Virus record (IMG/VR): IMGVR_UViG_3300007513_000028
Coordinates: 1 to 64,000 of that record
Length of the DNA stretch: 64,000 bases
Source of the DNA: a virus
Strand: one strand, 5' to 3'
Shown here: one piece after another, positions 15,301 through 25,500 of the stretch
Layout of the letters: every line of letters begins with the position of its first letter
Position numbering within the stretch: position 1 is the first letter of the stretch
Made by a program: the position numbers and the translations under genes
Notes under the pieces: model-generated
What the model was told of the DNA's origin: nothing
The model's input: only the letters and a program-made list of their open reading frames with translations
Database searches by the model: none

Positions 15301-17782
15301 GGTTGTTCCAGAAAATTTTCAGGTCAAGAGAGATGTTCCGGGAGGAACCTCAAATGCAGTTTTTGGCTCAACTAAAAATCGTCTTCCCCTCGGTTGGTTT
15401 TCTGACTTTGATGATACTGGTGTAATTGTTCCTGACGATTTTGACCACATTGGCCAAACCTATAGAAATGTGTCAGCAAATAATGCTTCGGTGTCTTCGA
15501 TGTTATTTTCTGATGGTGGGGATGCCCGCGACCGTCTTGGATTGGCTGCGGACACAAAAAATAAAAGAGGTTTGGACAAAAACATATTAAAACTAACTTC
15601 AGATAGTTGGACAACACTCTCCCAAGTCGGCTTGCACTATAACCCAGATGACCAAAAATATTGGCAGGCAGGCGGCCGCTCTGATTATTATTATCCAATT
15701 GTATTAGAACCATTCAAAATGTGGGTTCTTAGTTATTGGGAAATGACATCGAATGTTATGACTGAGGTGGCTCAGGGACAAAATTATAGTGGGATGTCTG
15801 CAACCCTGGCTACCGCAAATTCTTCTACTGTTTTAAGGGTAAATTCCACACATTCTCATGTATCTTCTGAGTATGGAGATTCCGATTTTTATAGCCAGGT
15901 GGGCCATGTCCGTGGCTATGGGTTGCAAGAAAACTATGTATGGCAAAGAAATGCAACAACATTGGATATGCGGAGATCTCCGGCAACCCGGGCCCGGCTG
16001 TCAATAAGCATTCCTCATAGAATCCCAGCCGGAGGAGACTATTCGGCAAATGTAGTACAATGGTTCGATGGGTTTATGCTCGAAGAATATTCTAATACTG
16101 TTCATGGCTGGATTCCCGGCCTTACGGGCGAGGGCACAAGCGGGACTGCTCATGGATATGATGCCGTTTTCCCATATAAAACTCCATATGTCAAGCCAGG
16201 ATACTCTGGAGCAAACGTTATTTCATGGAACGACCGAAGCCCAAACAAGCATCATGTGTATGCAAATACTCATGGTGGAATTTTTTATACCCCTCAGTAT
16301 GTTGCCAATGCAATTAACGGTATGCCTGCGATTCGCTTTTCGGCAAATACAGTAATCAATAATCCAACGCCAAGGAGATCTGCCTATGTGTGGTCTGACC
16401 ACACAGGAAGCGCAAGCAAGGTATATGAATGGAGTTCCATTGGTGGCCCGGGAACAGACAAGCCTCCGACTGTAGGCTTACAGGCAACAAAGAGTCTTGC
16501 TTCTAATACACTTTCCGTTCCTGTTGCAAATACATGGACAGTCATGGCGGTTGTTCAATCTAATCTTACAATCAATTCTTCATTTTATGACTCCACTCTT
16601 AATCCAATGATAATCAATTCTGGGTATGGCGGAAACAAGGACTCTCTATCAGACGGCGCATTAAACCAGCCCGGAACGTTATCTTTAGGATATGATGTTG
16701 ATGGAACAATGGGCGCCGTTTTAATCAATACAACAAATTCAACAGGTGGAATTGAGCAGACAAATACGGCAACGGTTTCGACGTTCGGGGCCGCCTCTCC
16801 CAATACTGCCAGACCTTTGACAAATACTTCTTATGCCACAGGAAAAAATGTATTCAGAATTGTTGGTGTTTCTATCAATGCTGCATCTGGGTCAACTTCC
16901 GAACTTTTGAATTTCCATGTTGATGGTCGTCGGTTTTCAAATTCAGAAATTAATAATATTTCAAACGATTTGAGTCGAACTGGGTTGAGTAATCAATTAC
17001 AGCAGAATTATGTTACTTCGATTGGTGCCTGGGCACCATCAAATAATACAATTTGGGACACAGGAACTCATGGTGTGAATGCAAAATATCCATACGGAAC
17101 TGCAAGTTGGGACGGAGATATTGCAGAAATTGTTGTATTCAATGAAAAACTTTCAAATACAAAAATTGCACTTGTCGAAGGGTATCTGGCTCACAAATAT
17201 AGACTGCAAGAACATCTAATTCACAAAGACGGAACCACAAACGAAACCGAAGTATATCGGTGGGAATATGCAAACACGCAAAATGGATGGGAGTTTTTGA
17301 ACCAGCATTCCTCTGTCCCCATTACATATGTGTGGGAAGGCGGAGATTCCAATAATTATATTCAAGTCACCGGGTCTGGTCAACAGACAATGCAAATTAC
17401 CTTGCCGACCCACATTCATGGAGCCGCATATGACAAGGTAGGATTTAGATATAAGATGACCGCCGCCGGAATGGAGCCAACATCAAACACATATGCATTC
17501 AAATGGAAGAACGATGATAGTGAAACCTTACATTCCCTCCCTGATCTCGGAGATGATGGCCACAACGGGCTTAATGTCTGGACGGAGAAGTATTTTGACT
17601 TGTCTGGTCAGGCTGAATGGGTAGGAAAGAAAATTACATATTTGCAGTATGATATGAATGAGGGCACCGAAACAGTAAACCAGATAGATTGGGTGTATGT
17701 GTCAGGAAATAATCATCCGCATCCATATAGATACAATGCCCCCACAGCAGTTGGAGCAAATAATTGGAATATTAATTATTAA
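12347..17782 (+). CDS. gp7-position baseplate wedge protein with beta-propeller, LamG-like and jelly-roll adhesion domains
   Basis: 1811 aa, between gp6 and gp8 where T4 has gp7 (1032 aa). The N-terminal 240 residues ('SLLVSEQIPDFIRGDHPKFV', 'TFIEKYYEFL', 'LYKNLVDFYRAVGTEDSFKM', 'LFRLLFNDEI') are the conserved baseplate module; a jelly-roll-like part follows (about 275-540) and a conserved 'HYWQIYAYDI...VREAVHPAGMKMFG' block near 560-600. After that come additions: six PD40/TolB-type propeller repeats (616-961); a LamG-type lectin fold split by an insertion ('LAGWWSADSV' at about 973, then 'VISWNDRSPNKHHVYAN' at about 1285 and 'VEGYLAHKYRLQEH' at about 1615); the insertion ends 'VVQWFDGFMLEEYS', a carbohydrate-binding jelly-roll pattern; and a final jelly-roll (about 1630-1800). 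I infer surface glycan binding. Some cyanophage annotations call the gene at this place VrlC; I cannot verify the relation. Confidence 0.88.
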   Translation: MAAIIKTANTHQTSLLVSEQIPDFIRGDHPKFVTFIEKYYEFLAQANSGIATSDGLSHYYGADHATKVITDINDIDTTDLDKFIGSFQKQYGHGLPQQVADAADRRLLYKNLVDFYRAVGTEDSFKMLFRLLFNDEIELYYPFQDVLIASGGNYTKESRIRVNYVENLNDIENTRIVGATSGAYGTVERVQVLPGGSDSFITGRIGNTSTSYTSGVSNTEIYDPMKYLEHGSSTAHIYMTDQSGNFDFFEDIYVDDVNSTVSNTIVLPMTKSMLVFEDFQYGSTNNVISMYDGLVHQRANSTNPPWGSANIDYSNTGIWHTTGDGTGEIKLVSNVYGSYGGVVLEIGNNSTLASATGDQRHIVFAKNVGIGGEDRLYRMSIRARDLGGNSAVSVAEGNRFSAGVSCVRHDLRKLSADNYKDQWEDPLWLVSHKQAIDDEFFVYTAYFKGRETRRNVGGSPYSAKNYGNGGRRDLTSGTRYYNSAQKAVDREVLLPFNTTFIKPTFKVNEPGDGATYSQGITQIDFISLEELTPMQTQLGMHSGSYSDERSLLSTTGAHIQDGHYWQIYAYDIRSKQQIKDYATVVREAVHPAGMKMFGTTISESSRRMSDMIDVKPGKITQLTDNSLLIDQYPAWSPDGTQIAFSRYTNPALTLYEIFKMDVDGTNVRSLMPGWGSGLYPAWSPDGTKIAFESKIHSWLWGDADAYAPVGSYQNEIYVMDAGGVVDTDEFPFHTAASLTRLTHDAQSVTPLRADAPIADLPRKRQPAWSPDGTKIAFVANTAIAEGEFRDQIYVINADGTNQTRLTNSATGDRGPSWSPDGTKIGFYSYPHPNDAGSGNYNKIFVMNADGTNRTKIPNHSPSIHPPGVMNDYYPRWSPDGTKVAIQSWNMAHADSAPPNHNFDIKVMNEDGSNPIWLTSNVAVDRGPAWSPDGTQIAFSSSRGVGNFGNTDIYVIDVKERSNTNLLDTFSPESLDSLAGWWSADSVVPENFQVKRDVPGGTSNAVFGSTKNRLPLGWFSDFDDTGVIVPDDFDHIGQTYRNVSANNASVSSMLFSDGGDARDRLGLAADTKNKRGLDKNILKLTSDSWTTLSQVGLHYNPDDQKYWQAGGRSDYYYPIVLEPFKMWVLSYWEMTSNVMTEVAQGQNYSGMSATLATANSSTVLRVNSTHSHVSSEYGDSDFYSQVGHVRGYGLQENYVWQRNATTLDMRRSPATRARLSISIPHRIPAGGDYSANVVQWFDGFMLEEYSNTVHGWIPGLTGEGTSGTAHGYDAVFPYKTPYVKPGYSGANVISWNDRSPNKHHVYANTHGGIFYTPQYVANAINGMPAIRFSANTVINNPTPRRSAYVWSDHTGSASKVYEWSSIGGPGTDKPPTVGLQATKSLASNTLSVPVANTWTVMAVVQSNLTINSSFYDSTLNPMIINSGYGGNKDSLSDGALNQPGTLSLGYDVDGTMGAVLINTTNSTGGIEQTNTATVSTFGAASPNTARPLTNTSYATGKNVFRIVGVSINAASGSTSELLNFHVDGRRFSNSEINNISNDLSRTGLSNQLQQNYVTSIGAWAPSNNTIWDTGTHGVNAKYPYGTASWDGDIAEIVVFNEKLSNTKIALVEGYLAHKYRLQEHLIHKDGTTNETEVYRWEYANTQNGWEFLNQHSSVPITYVWEGGDSNNYIQVTGSGQQTMQITLPTHIHGAAYDKVGFRYKMTAAGMEPTSNTYAFKWKNDDSETLHSLPDLGDDGHNGLNVWTEKYFDLSGQAEWVGKKITYLQYDMNEGTETVNQIDWVYVSGNNHPHPYRYNAPTAVGANNWNINY
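14195..15232 (+). repeat. Six TolB/PD40-like beta-propeller repeats inside the gp7-position gene
   Basis: The motif 'aWSPDGT(K/Q)IAF' followed by a stretch ending 'I(Y/F)VMnaDGTN..rLT' occurs six times. The DNA cores are near 14243-14274, 14383-14415, 14641-14680, 14789-14820, 14966-15000 and 15124-15160. The core bases (TGGTCCCCCGATGGCACC and close variants) are almost identical between copies, unlike the intervening sequence. Blade spacing varies from about 140 to 260 bases. Six copies suit a six-bladed TolB-type propeller. Confidence 0.9.
15264..17215 (+). other. LamG/concanavalin-like lectin domain with nested jelly-roll insertion (within gp7-position gene)
   Basis: The first LamG-like strand 'LAGWWSADSVV' is encoded near 15274; the rest of the pattern, 'VISWNDRSPNKHH', 'TPQYVANAINGMPAIRFSAN' and 'IAEIVVFNEKLSNTKI', begins only near 16210. 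The intervening region encodes another domain whose end 'VVQWFDGFMLEE' is at about 16055-16090. This looks like one domain inserted in a loop of another. Domain names are by pattern, not by search. Confidence 0.6.
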
Positions 17783-17791
17783 ATAATGTAT

Positions 17792-17799
17792 TATAAATA
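17792..17799 (+). promoter_or_regulatory. T4-type late promoter box TATAAATA upstream of gp8
   Basis: Exact TATAAATA, 31 bases before the gp8 TTG start, in the gap after the gp7-position gene. It matches the T4 late -10 consensus recognised by the phage late sigma factor gp55. AGGAG (17816-17820) follows as the ribosome-binding site. Confidence 0.75.
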
Positions 17800-17829
17800 G
17801 TAATATACATCTGTCAGGAGACATACTCT

Positions 17830-19551
17830 TTGCCATCTTTTATTGGAAAAAAGTTTAGCGTATACAACGCAAACACATTTGCACATTCATTTGCAAGAGA
17901 TCCTATATATCTTTATGTAGGAAAGGTTGCCGCCTGGGCCGACGAAGACAATCCTCCTTCGGCAAATGATGTTCCCGCAGATCATAATAATATATGGAAC
18001 AAAATGGCTGGTTTGGTTCGTGTCAATCGAAATCAAGTTTCTCTTGGAATTACGCGAAATGATTGGTTGACTGGAACCAAATATGAAATGTATCATTCTG
18101 CAAACACCAAGTTGGGGACCAATTATCATGTTCTTGCAGGAGTGATGGACAGAGATGTATATAAATGTATTGACAACAATGGATATTCTCCATCTTCGTC
18201 AAAACCAACACACAAAAACTTGGGAGCCACGAAAGAAATTGATGGATATGTCTGGAAATATATGTATACCATTCCAGAAACAACTTTCAAAAAGTTTGCA
18301 ACATCAACCGTAATTCCTGCATTCAGAGATGGAGATGTTTCGAGTTTTAGTAAATTAGGAAGGATTCTTCATCTTCCCATTTCTGCAAACAGTAGTACAG
18401 GAATTGGTGCATATTATCGTGGCCACGGATTTGTCAATGGCAGCTATTCTGCTCTTGCCTCGAATGCAACTATTTACACAACGGTTCATGCAAACTCTGC
18501 AACAAACCAGTTGAAAATAATTGCAGATTCTGGTCTGGCGATCCAACAAGACTACTATAATAATTGTGCATTCATGATTACATCAGGAAAAGCAAAGGGG
18601 ACTTATAGGAGAATTTCTGATTCTTGGCCTGATGGTGTCGAGAGAGATGTTGGATATTCACAAGACAAGGCAACAAATTTATTTTTTAATACTTCGGTCA
18701 GTAATATTGCAAATGGAGACATGTTTAAGATTGGTCCGATAGTGACTGTATCTGGCGATATAAATGGTCGAGGATTTTTGGGAATTGGAAATGTTAACAG
18801 ATATGGAAATGTTACTTCTATTGATGTTGCATTGACCGGAACTAATTATGCAAATTCAGATGCAACTGTTTCTGTTTTGGGCCATTATCATGCCACAACA
18901 AATTCTCTGTATGACGGTACGGGTGCATTGGTAGATCTTGCAATTCCCCCATCGGGCGGAGGCCATGGATATAATCCTCTGATGGAATTGAATGCAAAAT
19001 ATGTAATTGTTTCTCCAGAAACCCCTCTACCAAAAGATCATCAGACAGGAATTTTTGCAGGATATAATAATGAAATTCGACAGGTGGGTTTGATAAAGAA
19101 TCCAATAAATTCTGTTACTGGACTGCCTGCATATGGTGCGTCTTATGATGCACGAACAACTCTTTATTTTGCTTCTCCGACCAGTATTAAATTTGAAAAA
19201 GACCAAAGGGTGTACAATACGAGTGACCCGGTTGGATCTGAATCTGCATCGGGCCTAGTTCATAGTATTTGTGGAGATTCTCAGAATCAATATTTGGCAT
19301 TATCGGATGTGCAGGGGCAGTTTGCAAATGGAGATGTTGTTTATAATAGATTAGGAGATACTGCAACAATTGCAAGTGCCAATTTGGCATTTCATAAGTA
19401 TCCAATTAATTCAGAAATAAAACCTGTGAATTCAGTAATTAATCCTCAACTTGCTAAATATACAGGAGAAATATTATATCATGAAAACATTTCTCCAATT
19501 ACAAGAAGAATAGACCAAAAAGAAAATTTTAAATTTGTTTTTGAGTTCTAA
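17830..19551 (+). CDS. 8: gp8-like baseplate wedge protein
   Basis: 573 aa, larger than T4 gp8 (334 aa). Key stretches are 'DPIYLYVGKVAAWADEDNPP', 'VLAGVMDRDVYKCIDNNGYS' and 'PSSSKPTHKNLGATKEIDGY' followed by 'VWKYMYTIPETTFKKF', the most conserved part of gp8; the C-terminus 'GEILYHENISPITRRIDQKE' is also typical of marine T4-like gp8. The start TTG (17830) gives 'MPSFIGKKFSVYNANTFAHS' and is set by AGGAG 9 bases upstream. gp8 dimers form part of the wedge between gp6/gp7 and gp10. The stop TAA lies in a CTAAATA box for the next gene. Confidence 0.9.
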   Translation: MPSFIGKKFSVYNANTFAHSFARDPIYLYVGKVAAWADEDNPPSANDVPADHNNIWNKMAGLVRVNRNQVSLGITRNDWLTGTKYEMYHSANTKLGTNYHVLAGVMDRDVYKCIDNNGYSPSSSKPTHKNLGATKEIDGYVWKYMYTIPETTFKKFATSTVIPAFRDGDVSSFSKLGRILHLPISANSSTGIGAYYRGHGFVNGSYSALASNATIYTTVHANSATNQLKIIADSGLAIQQDYYNNCAFMITSGKAKGTYRRISDSWPDGVERDVGYSQDKATNLFFNTSVSNIANGDMFKIGPIVTVSGDINGRGFLGIGNVNRYGNVTSIDVALTGTNYANSDATVSVLGHYHATTNSLYDGTGALVDLAIPPSGGGHGYNPLMELNAKYVIVSPETPLPKDHQTGIFAGYNNEIRQVGLIKNPINSVTGLPAYGASYDARTTLYFASPTSIKFEKDQRVYNTSDPVGSESASGLVHSICGDSQNQYLALSDVQGQFANGDVVYNRLGDTATIASANLAFHKYPINSEIKPVNSVINPQLAKYTGEILYHENISPITRRIDQKENFKFVFEF

Positions 19552-19554
19552 ATA
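19548..19554 (+). promoter_or_regulatory. Putative late promoter box CTAAATA upstream of the DUF4815 gene
   Basis: CTAAATA includes the gp8 stop codon and lies 33 bases before the ATG at 19587; AAAAGGA supplies the ribosome-binding site. Confidence 0.5.
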
Positions 19555-19586
19555 ATATAAGAAGTTAGATTTTAAAAGGAAATCTC

Positions 19587-22500
19587 ATGCCTATCGACTT
19601 TAACAGACATCCATATTATGATGATTTTAATGAAGATAATCAATATTATCGTTTGTTGTTTCAGCCTGGCCGGGCAGTTCAGGCCAGAGAGTTAACACAA
19701 ATACAAACTTTCTTTCAAAATCAACTTGAACGTCTTGGTAAGCATATATTCAAAGATGGGGCAAAGGTGTGGGGAGGGAAAATTATATATGACAGGAATG
19801 ATACAAAATGGCTGGCAGTAAAGGCGCAAGACATCCACGGAAATCCTGTCAGAATTCGTGACATCACACCCGGCCTTCTTATTAGAAAAACTTCTCAGGC
19901 ATCATCGGGCGGAGCAGATATTGCTGTTGAGGCAAGAATTACTGGAGTGATTCCTGCCGAACTTCATGATCCAGATACAATTTATTTTAAATGGCTAAAG
20001 GGAGAAGATGAAGGATTTGGTGCAGATGAAACATTAAGAATTTGTGATGCCGTTAGCGGAAGGGTCAGATATACAGTAACTACATTAGAATTAGATTCAC
20101 AGAATAAACAACGACATTATGGGTCTTCTTCTTCATTTACTGTCGAGCCGGGAGTTTATTTTTGGAAGGGTCTTTTTATTAAATCGGCAGGTGGGAGTAT
20201 AAAACTTGCCAAATATAATAATACAACAACATATCGCGTTGGCTTGGCAATAAGTGAGTCCATTGACCAAACTGATCCGCGAAGTCTTGATCCATCTTCG
20301 CATACTTCAAATTATTCGGCGCCCGGTGCAGATAGATATAAAGTAGAAACAACTTTAATTAAGATTGGAGAGGGAGTTCTTTTTGATGAAAGAACTGTTC
20401 CAAATTTTATTGAAATTGCAAGAATTGATACTGGAAATCTTTTGGTCAGCGAAGACGGAACAGGAGATGGGATTTATAGTGTTCTGGGTCGTGAATTAGC
20501 CAAACGAACATACGAAGAGAGTGGAAATTATATTGTTCAGGGATACAATATTAATGTTAAAAATAAGACAACAAGGGATAATCCAAAACTTGTTGCAAAA
20601 TTATCAGAAGGGGTTTCTTATGTTAAGGGGAATCGCCATTCGTTAAATCATCAAAATATTGTTGAGGTTGATAAGGGTCGTGATCTTCTTACCGAAGATC
20701 TTAATCTAAAAAATGATTATGGAGATAATTTTGTTTTGGTCTATGATCGAGCGGCAGCGGTTGCTCATCCAGAAAATGCAAATGGGCTTTTTGTTGTAGG
20801 TTCTGGTGCCGGAAAATCTACCGCAGACACCGATCTTGAGGGCCGTCGCGGAGAAGCAGTTTCTGTGCATTGTGTTCCTCATAAACTGGTAAGAGATCAT
20901 TCGCTGACCACGACAGACACATGGAACTCCACTTTGATTGGAACCGTCCGACCCATTCAGATGGTATACAATAAAAAGGCATCGACAAAATCAAAACAGG
21001 CAGGAAGGCTTGGAGATGTATATAGTCTCTGGCTGGGCGATTTTCAGAGTTCTCCAATTGCAAATGTGACGAGCGTCACAAATATTATTACTGATGTTTC
21101 TGCAACAGGAAATGCAGCCTTTACAACGTATACACACTCGACCTGGCCAAACGGAATTACTGCAAACGATAAGATTTCTGCTGTCGGTTCTTCTGATGCC
21201 AATTTTAATGTTGATTTTAGGGATGTTGTTACTTCAAATGCAACTGCAATTGTTATTGCGGGCGGTGAATTTTCAGGAGCATCTACAACAGGAAGCCCGA
21301 TGTCACTTCATCGAACGTCTGGCAAAAACACAAGCCCGTATTCTACGCTCGTTCTTGATGAAAATTCTTCGGCTGCATGGAATGGATCATATATTGGCGC
21401 AAGCATTTCGGTAGGAAATTGTTCTCCGAGAACTATTGTTGATTATGTCGGAACTAACTCCTCGGCAGAAACAAAATACAATATACGAAATGGGTGGTCA
21501 AAGCGAGGAATGGTTATCCTTGACAGACCGCTAGAAGAGGACGGGGCCCCATACATACCTCAATATGGAGATAAGTATACAATAAACCTCACAATGAAGC
21601 AGGCTCGATCTGTTGTCTATAATCAAAATATGACTTCGACAGGTGTCGGCCAATATCCAGCCACACTAAATCAAATGTGGGACATTGATCCAATATCTGG
21701 AATCAAGGATAAGGATATAAGTCTTTTGACTGATGAAGTATATGGGAATCGAGTTGATGGGGAGTGTAAATATAATAAGTATGGAGAAACGCCAGAGGGA
21801 GAAGATGCTCTTTTGTTTTCTACGGGCCGTCAGGCAACCAAGACGCTAAAGACGGTTGGAACTTTTGACGGTGGCTTGGCTGGTAATACTATAGTTTATT
21901 ATACAGAATGTTCTGTCAAGACCGCCGGAGGCAGCGCCGCCACCTTAGACTTTGGAACTGCTCCGGTGGCAAGCGATTTTGTATTTTTTGCACGACCGAA
22001 GGCATATCCATATAGTACAACTTTGGATACTGATTCTACAGCCGAAATAAAAGAGAACTTTATTCTGTCCAATATGACCACGGGCGAGATCTTGACTGAT
22101 AAGATTACCCGAGTTGTGGTCGATGGTGCCGATAATATTACAGTCACTACCAGCCCCAATTTTGCTTCTGGTCAGAAGTATGTTCTCATATTTACTGCAC
22201 GGGCAGAATTTGCAAGCCCGGCTTACAAGAGTAGAATTGCTGCAAATACATCGCATTCGATTACTGTGCCTGCCAGCGGAGATTTGACAGATTTTTCCAG
22301 AGGGCAAGTGTATGTTGCAGACGGATATGGAACAACTTCGGGTTCTCGAATTTCTTTATTGAAACCAGACGGATTTAAATTGCATAAGGTGGTTCATCAG
22401 GTTGATAATACAACTGCCAATACGGATATTGCAAATGCAGACAAGGATGTAACTTCTCGATTTAGTTTTGACTCCGGGCAACGAGACATGTTTTATGACA

Positions 22501-25500
22501 ATGCTTCTATTATTTTGAAGCCGGACGTTGATGCTCCGACAGGAAATCTTTTTGTTATCTTTGACCATTTCAAGAGAATGTCCGGGCCAAAGGGCGGAAC
22601 TGATTTTAACGGAGCAGCCGCCGCAGAAAACATTACTTCCCCGAGTTATTTTTCTGTTGATTCTTATCAATATACAACAGATATTGTTCTTAGTTCTGTT
22701 TCTACAGCCGGATTTAAAGTTGGGCAAAGAATTACTTCAAATTCTGGGGTGTCTGCCTATGTTGCCGAGTATGCAAATAATACAGGAAATTATGCAAAGG
22801 TTAGTTTGATTGATGTGACTTCTTCTCCGTCAAGCACGACTGCAAAATTTGTTGCCGATGAATTTATTAAAGGATTCAATCCAGATGCAGCAGCAGGAGA
22901 AGGGGCAACTGTTGCCGGAAAAATTAAGACTCTTACTGAAGCAGATTTAAAATATAGCGAAATTCCGGTATATACCAGTCGAGGAAAGAAGACATATCCA
23001 CTTCGTAATATGCTAGATTTTCGAGCCTATGTTTCTTCAAATACACGAACGAGTGATACCATATCAGATTCTTTGATGGCACCAATTCCGACAAGATCAT
23101 CAATCAAGGCTGGCCGGGGTGGTGGTGCAGGCTTGGCCCTGAGAACGAATCCCATGACAACTCCTGTCAAATTAAAGCATTTTTCAGGAAGAATTGATAA
23201 ATTGGTTGTAACGGATGATGGTAATTATAAAATGATTAGAGGCACTTCGGCTGTAAATCCATATCCTCCGAAGGATGATGACAATGATAAATCATTAACT
23301 CTTTTTACTCTTGAAATTCCTCCTTATACGTTTGAATCAAAAGAAGTTCAAATTAAAGAAAATCTTGCTCGCCGCCATACCATGAAAGATATTGGCAGAT
23401 TAGCCAAAAGAGTAGAAAATCTTGAATATTATGTTTCTTTGAATGCACTTGAAAAGGCTGCATCTGAAATGGATGTTACTTTTGCAGACGGAACTTCTCG
23501 TTTCAAGAATGGCATTCTTGTAGATAATTTTAATGGGCATGGCGTTGTTGATGTCCTAAAAAATGGTTCGGCAGTTGGAAAGGGAGTCATGCGACCCCGA
23601 GGAATCCCCGGAACGCGGGGAGCCTATAATTTACACATGGCGACGTATTCGGACGAAACCAAGCATTCGGCAGGGATTGCAACAACCGGAGCGCGAGCAA
23701 CTCGCCCAGAAGTGGTCATGTTGGACTATACAGTAAAGCCGTTAATTACTCAGCCAGTAGCCACAGACGCAGAAAGTGTTAATCCATTTGACCTTCAAAA
23801 TTTTACAGGAACTCTTAGGGTAACCCCGGACAATGACCGATGGATGGATACGACAAAGATTCCAGAATACAATTCGTTTGTAAATGGTGTTCTTGATAAT
23901 CTTGCGGGAATTGACGAAACCGATCCTAAGTATGAAGGAGATGATGGGCAGCAGCTTCTTTATGACGATATTGCAAATGCAATTAAGGCAATGCCAGATT
24001 TTTGGGATGATATTTCCGGGGCTCTTCGTCCGGGTGACGATATAATTGGAACTTCTTTTCATAATTCAGACGAAAGTATGAATGCAGCAGAAGTTGGAAA
24101 AAATATCTCTCTACAAGGAGTAACAGACCAAAAATTTAATACAAGTGAAATTGATGCCGCCATTACCACACATGGCCTTACCGATGGGATGATAAAAAAT
24201 ACGGGCATTCTTCCGTATATTCGTTCCAGAGATGTTATTATACACGGAGAGGGCTTAAAGCCAAATCATAAGGCAACAGTCTTGTTTGAAAATGTCGGAG
24301 TCGAGCGATACTTTAGTCGTGCAAATGAAATTTACCTTTCTCGTACAGGAACAGACTTGTTTCAACCTGAAATTGATGGTTCATATGAAGTCATTAGATT
24401 GTCCTCTGGGGCCGAAACAGCAAATGCAGTTCTTCTTGCCGTCCGAGAGCCCAACTTTCGAGACTCCAAGACAGCCGCCGAAGGTACTCTGATTGGATAT
24501 ATTGTTCCTGAATTTAATGAAGAGTCTGGTCAGATTAAATATAGTCAATTTGCAGATGGGTATTATGATGCAAACTGGGCAGCTTCCGGCGCAGATATTA
24601 AATCTCATGGTTTCCAGGGAACGGCATCTGGAAGAACAATCACAGGATTTAATTCTGGTGCAATTGCAACTCTGACAACCGGAGGAACAACTCATTATTA
24701 TAATGGGCATTATTCTGGGCAAGCCAGAAATACGTCTTCAAACACTACTCATATTCATTTGTCTCCAGACGCCCATAGATATGTTCCAAACAATTTTGGA
24801 GATGACACAAAACTCGACAAGAACTTGGGTCTTCCGAAAGAGACAATAATTAAAATTGTAGAGGGAGCAGGTGCTGGTCAGGAATGCAAAGCAAACAATT
24901 TAATATATACCGAAGGGTCAACCAATACTCCTGTTATTGAATTGGTTTCTACGGCACAGGGTTCGACCGGGCTTTCAACTGCCATTGACGGAACCAGCGT
25001 CTATACAATTGGAATGCGATCTATTAATCCAAATAACAGAGAGCAAGGAATAACTCAAGTCGGTTCGCGGGGAGACATGACAAATCATTATGGAGAAAAG
25101 TTGGGTATATTGCATCTTCCTTCTAGCACAAGAACTGAGTGGACTGCCGGAAGAAAATTGGTTGAAATTATTGATAGGTATAGTAAAGAAGAGTGGTTGG
25201 TGAGTAGTTATGCTTCTGCATATTATCATGCAGAAGGCCAAGAACAAGAAGAAGTTGAGGCTTCACCGAAGAGATTGGAAATGTTGAAAGAGGTGAGAAG
25301 TCGTCTGAATGCTTTCCGAATAAATGACCACCCAGAAGATCTTGGATATGTTCCGGCTGTAAATAATGAGGATGGAACAGAAGGTCGTTTGGCTGTTGTT
25401 ACCGGGGTAGAGGTCGCAAACGGAACATGGACTGCAATCAATACACATGGGATTGCATTTGTCCAGGGCGGCGGAGAATTTGGCACAATTAGCGAAACCA

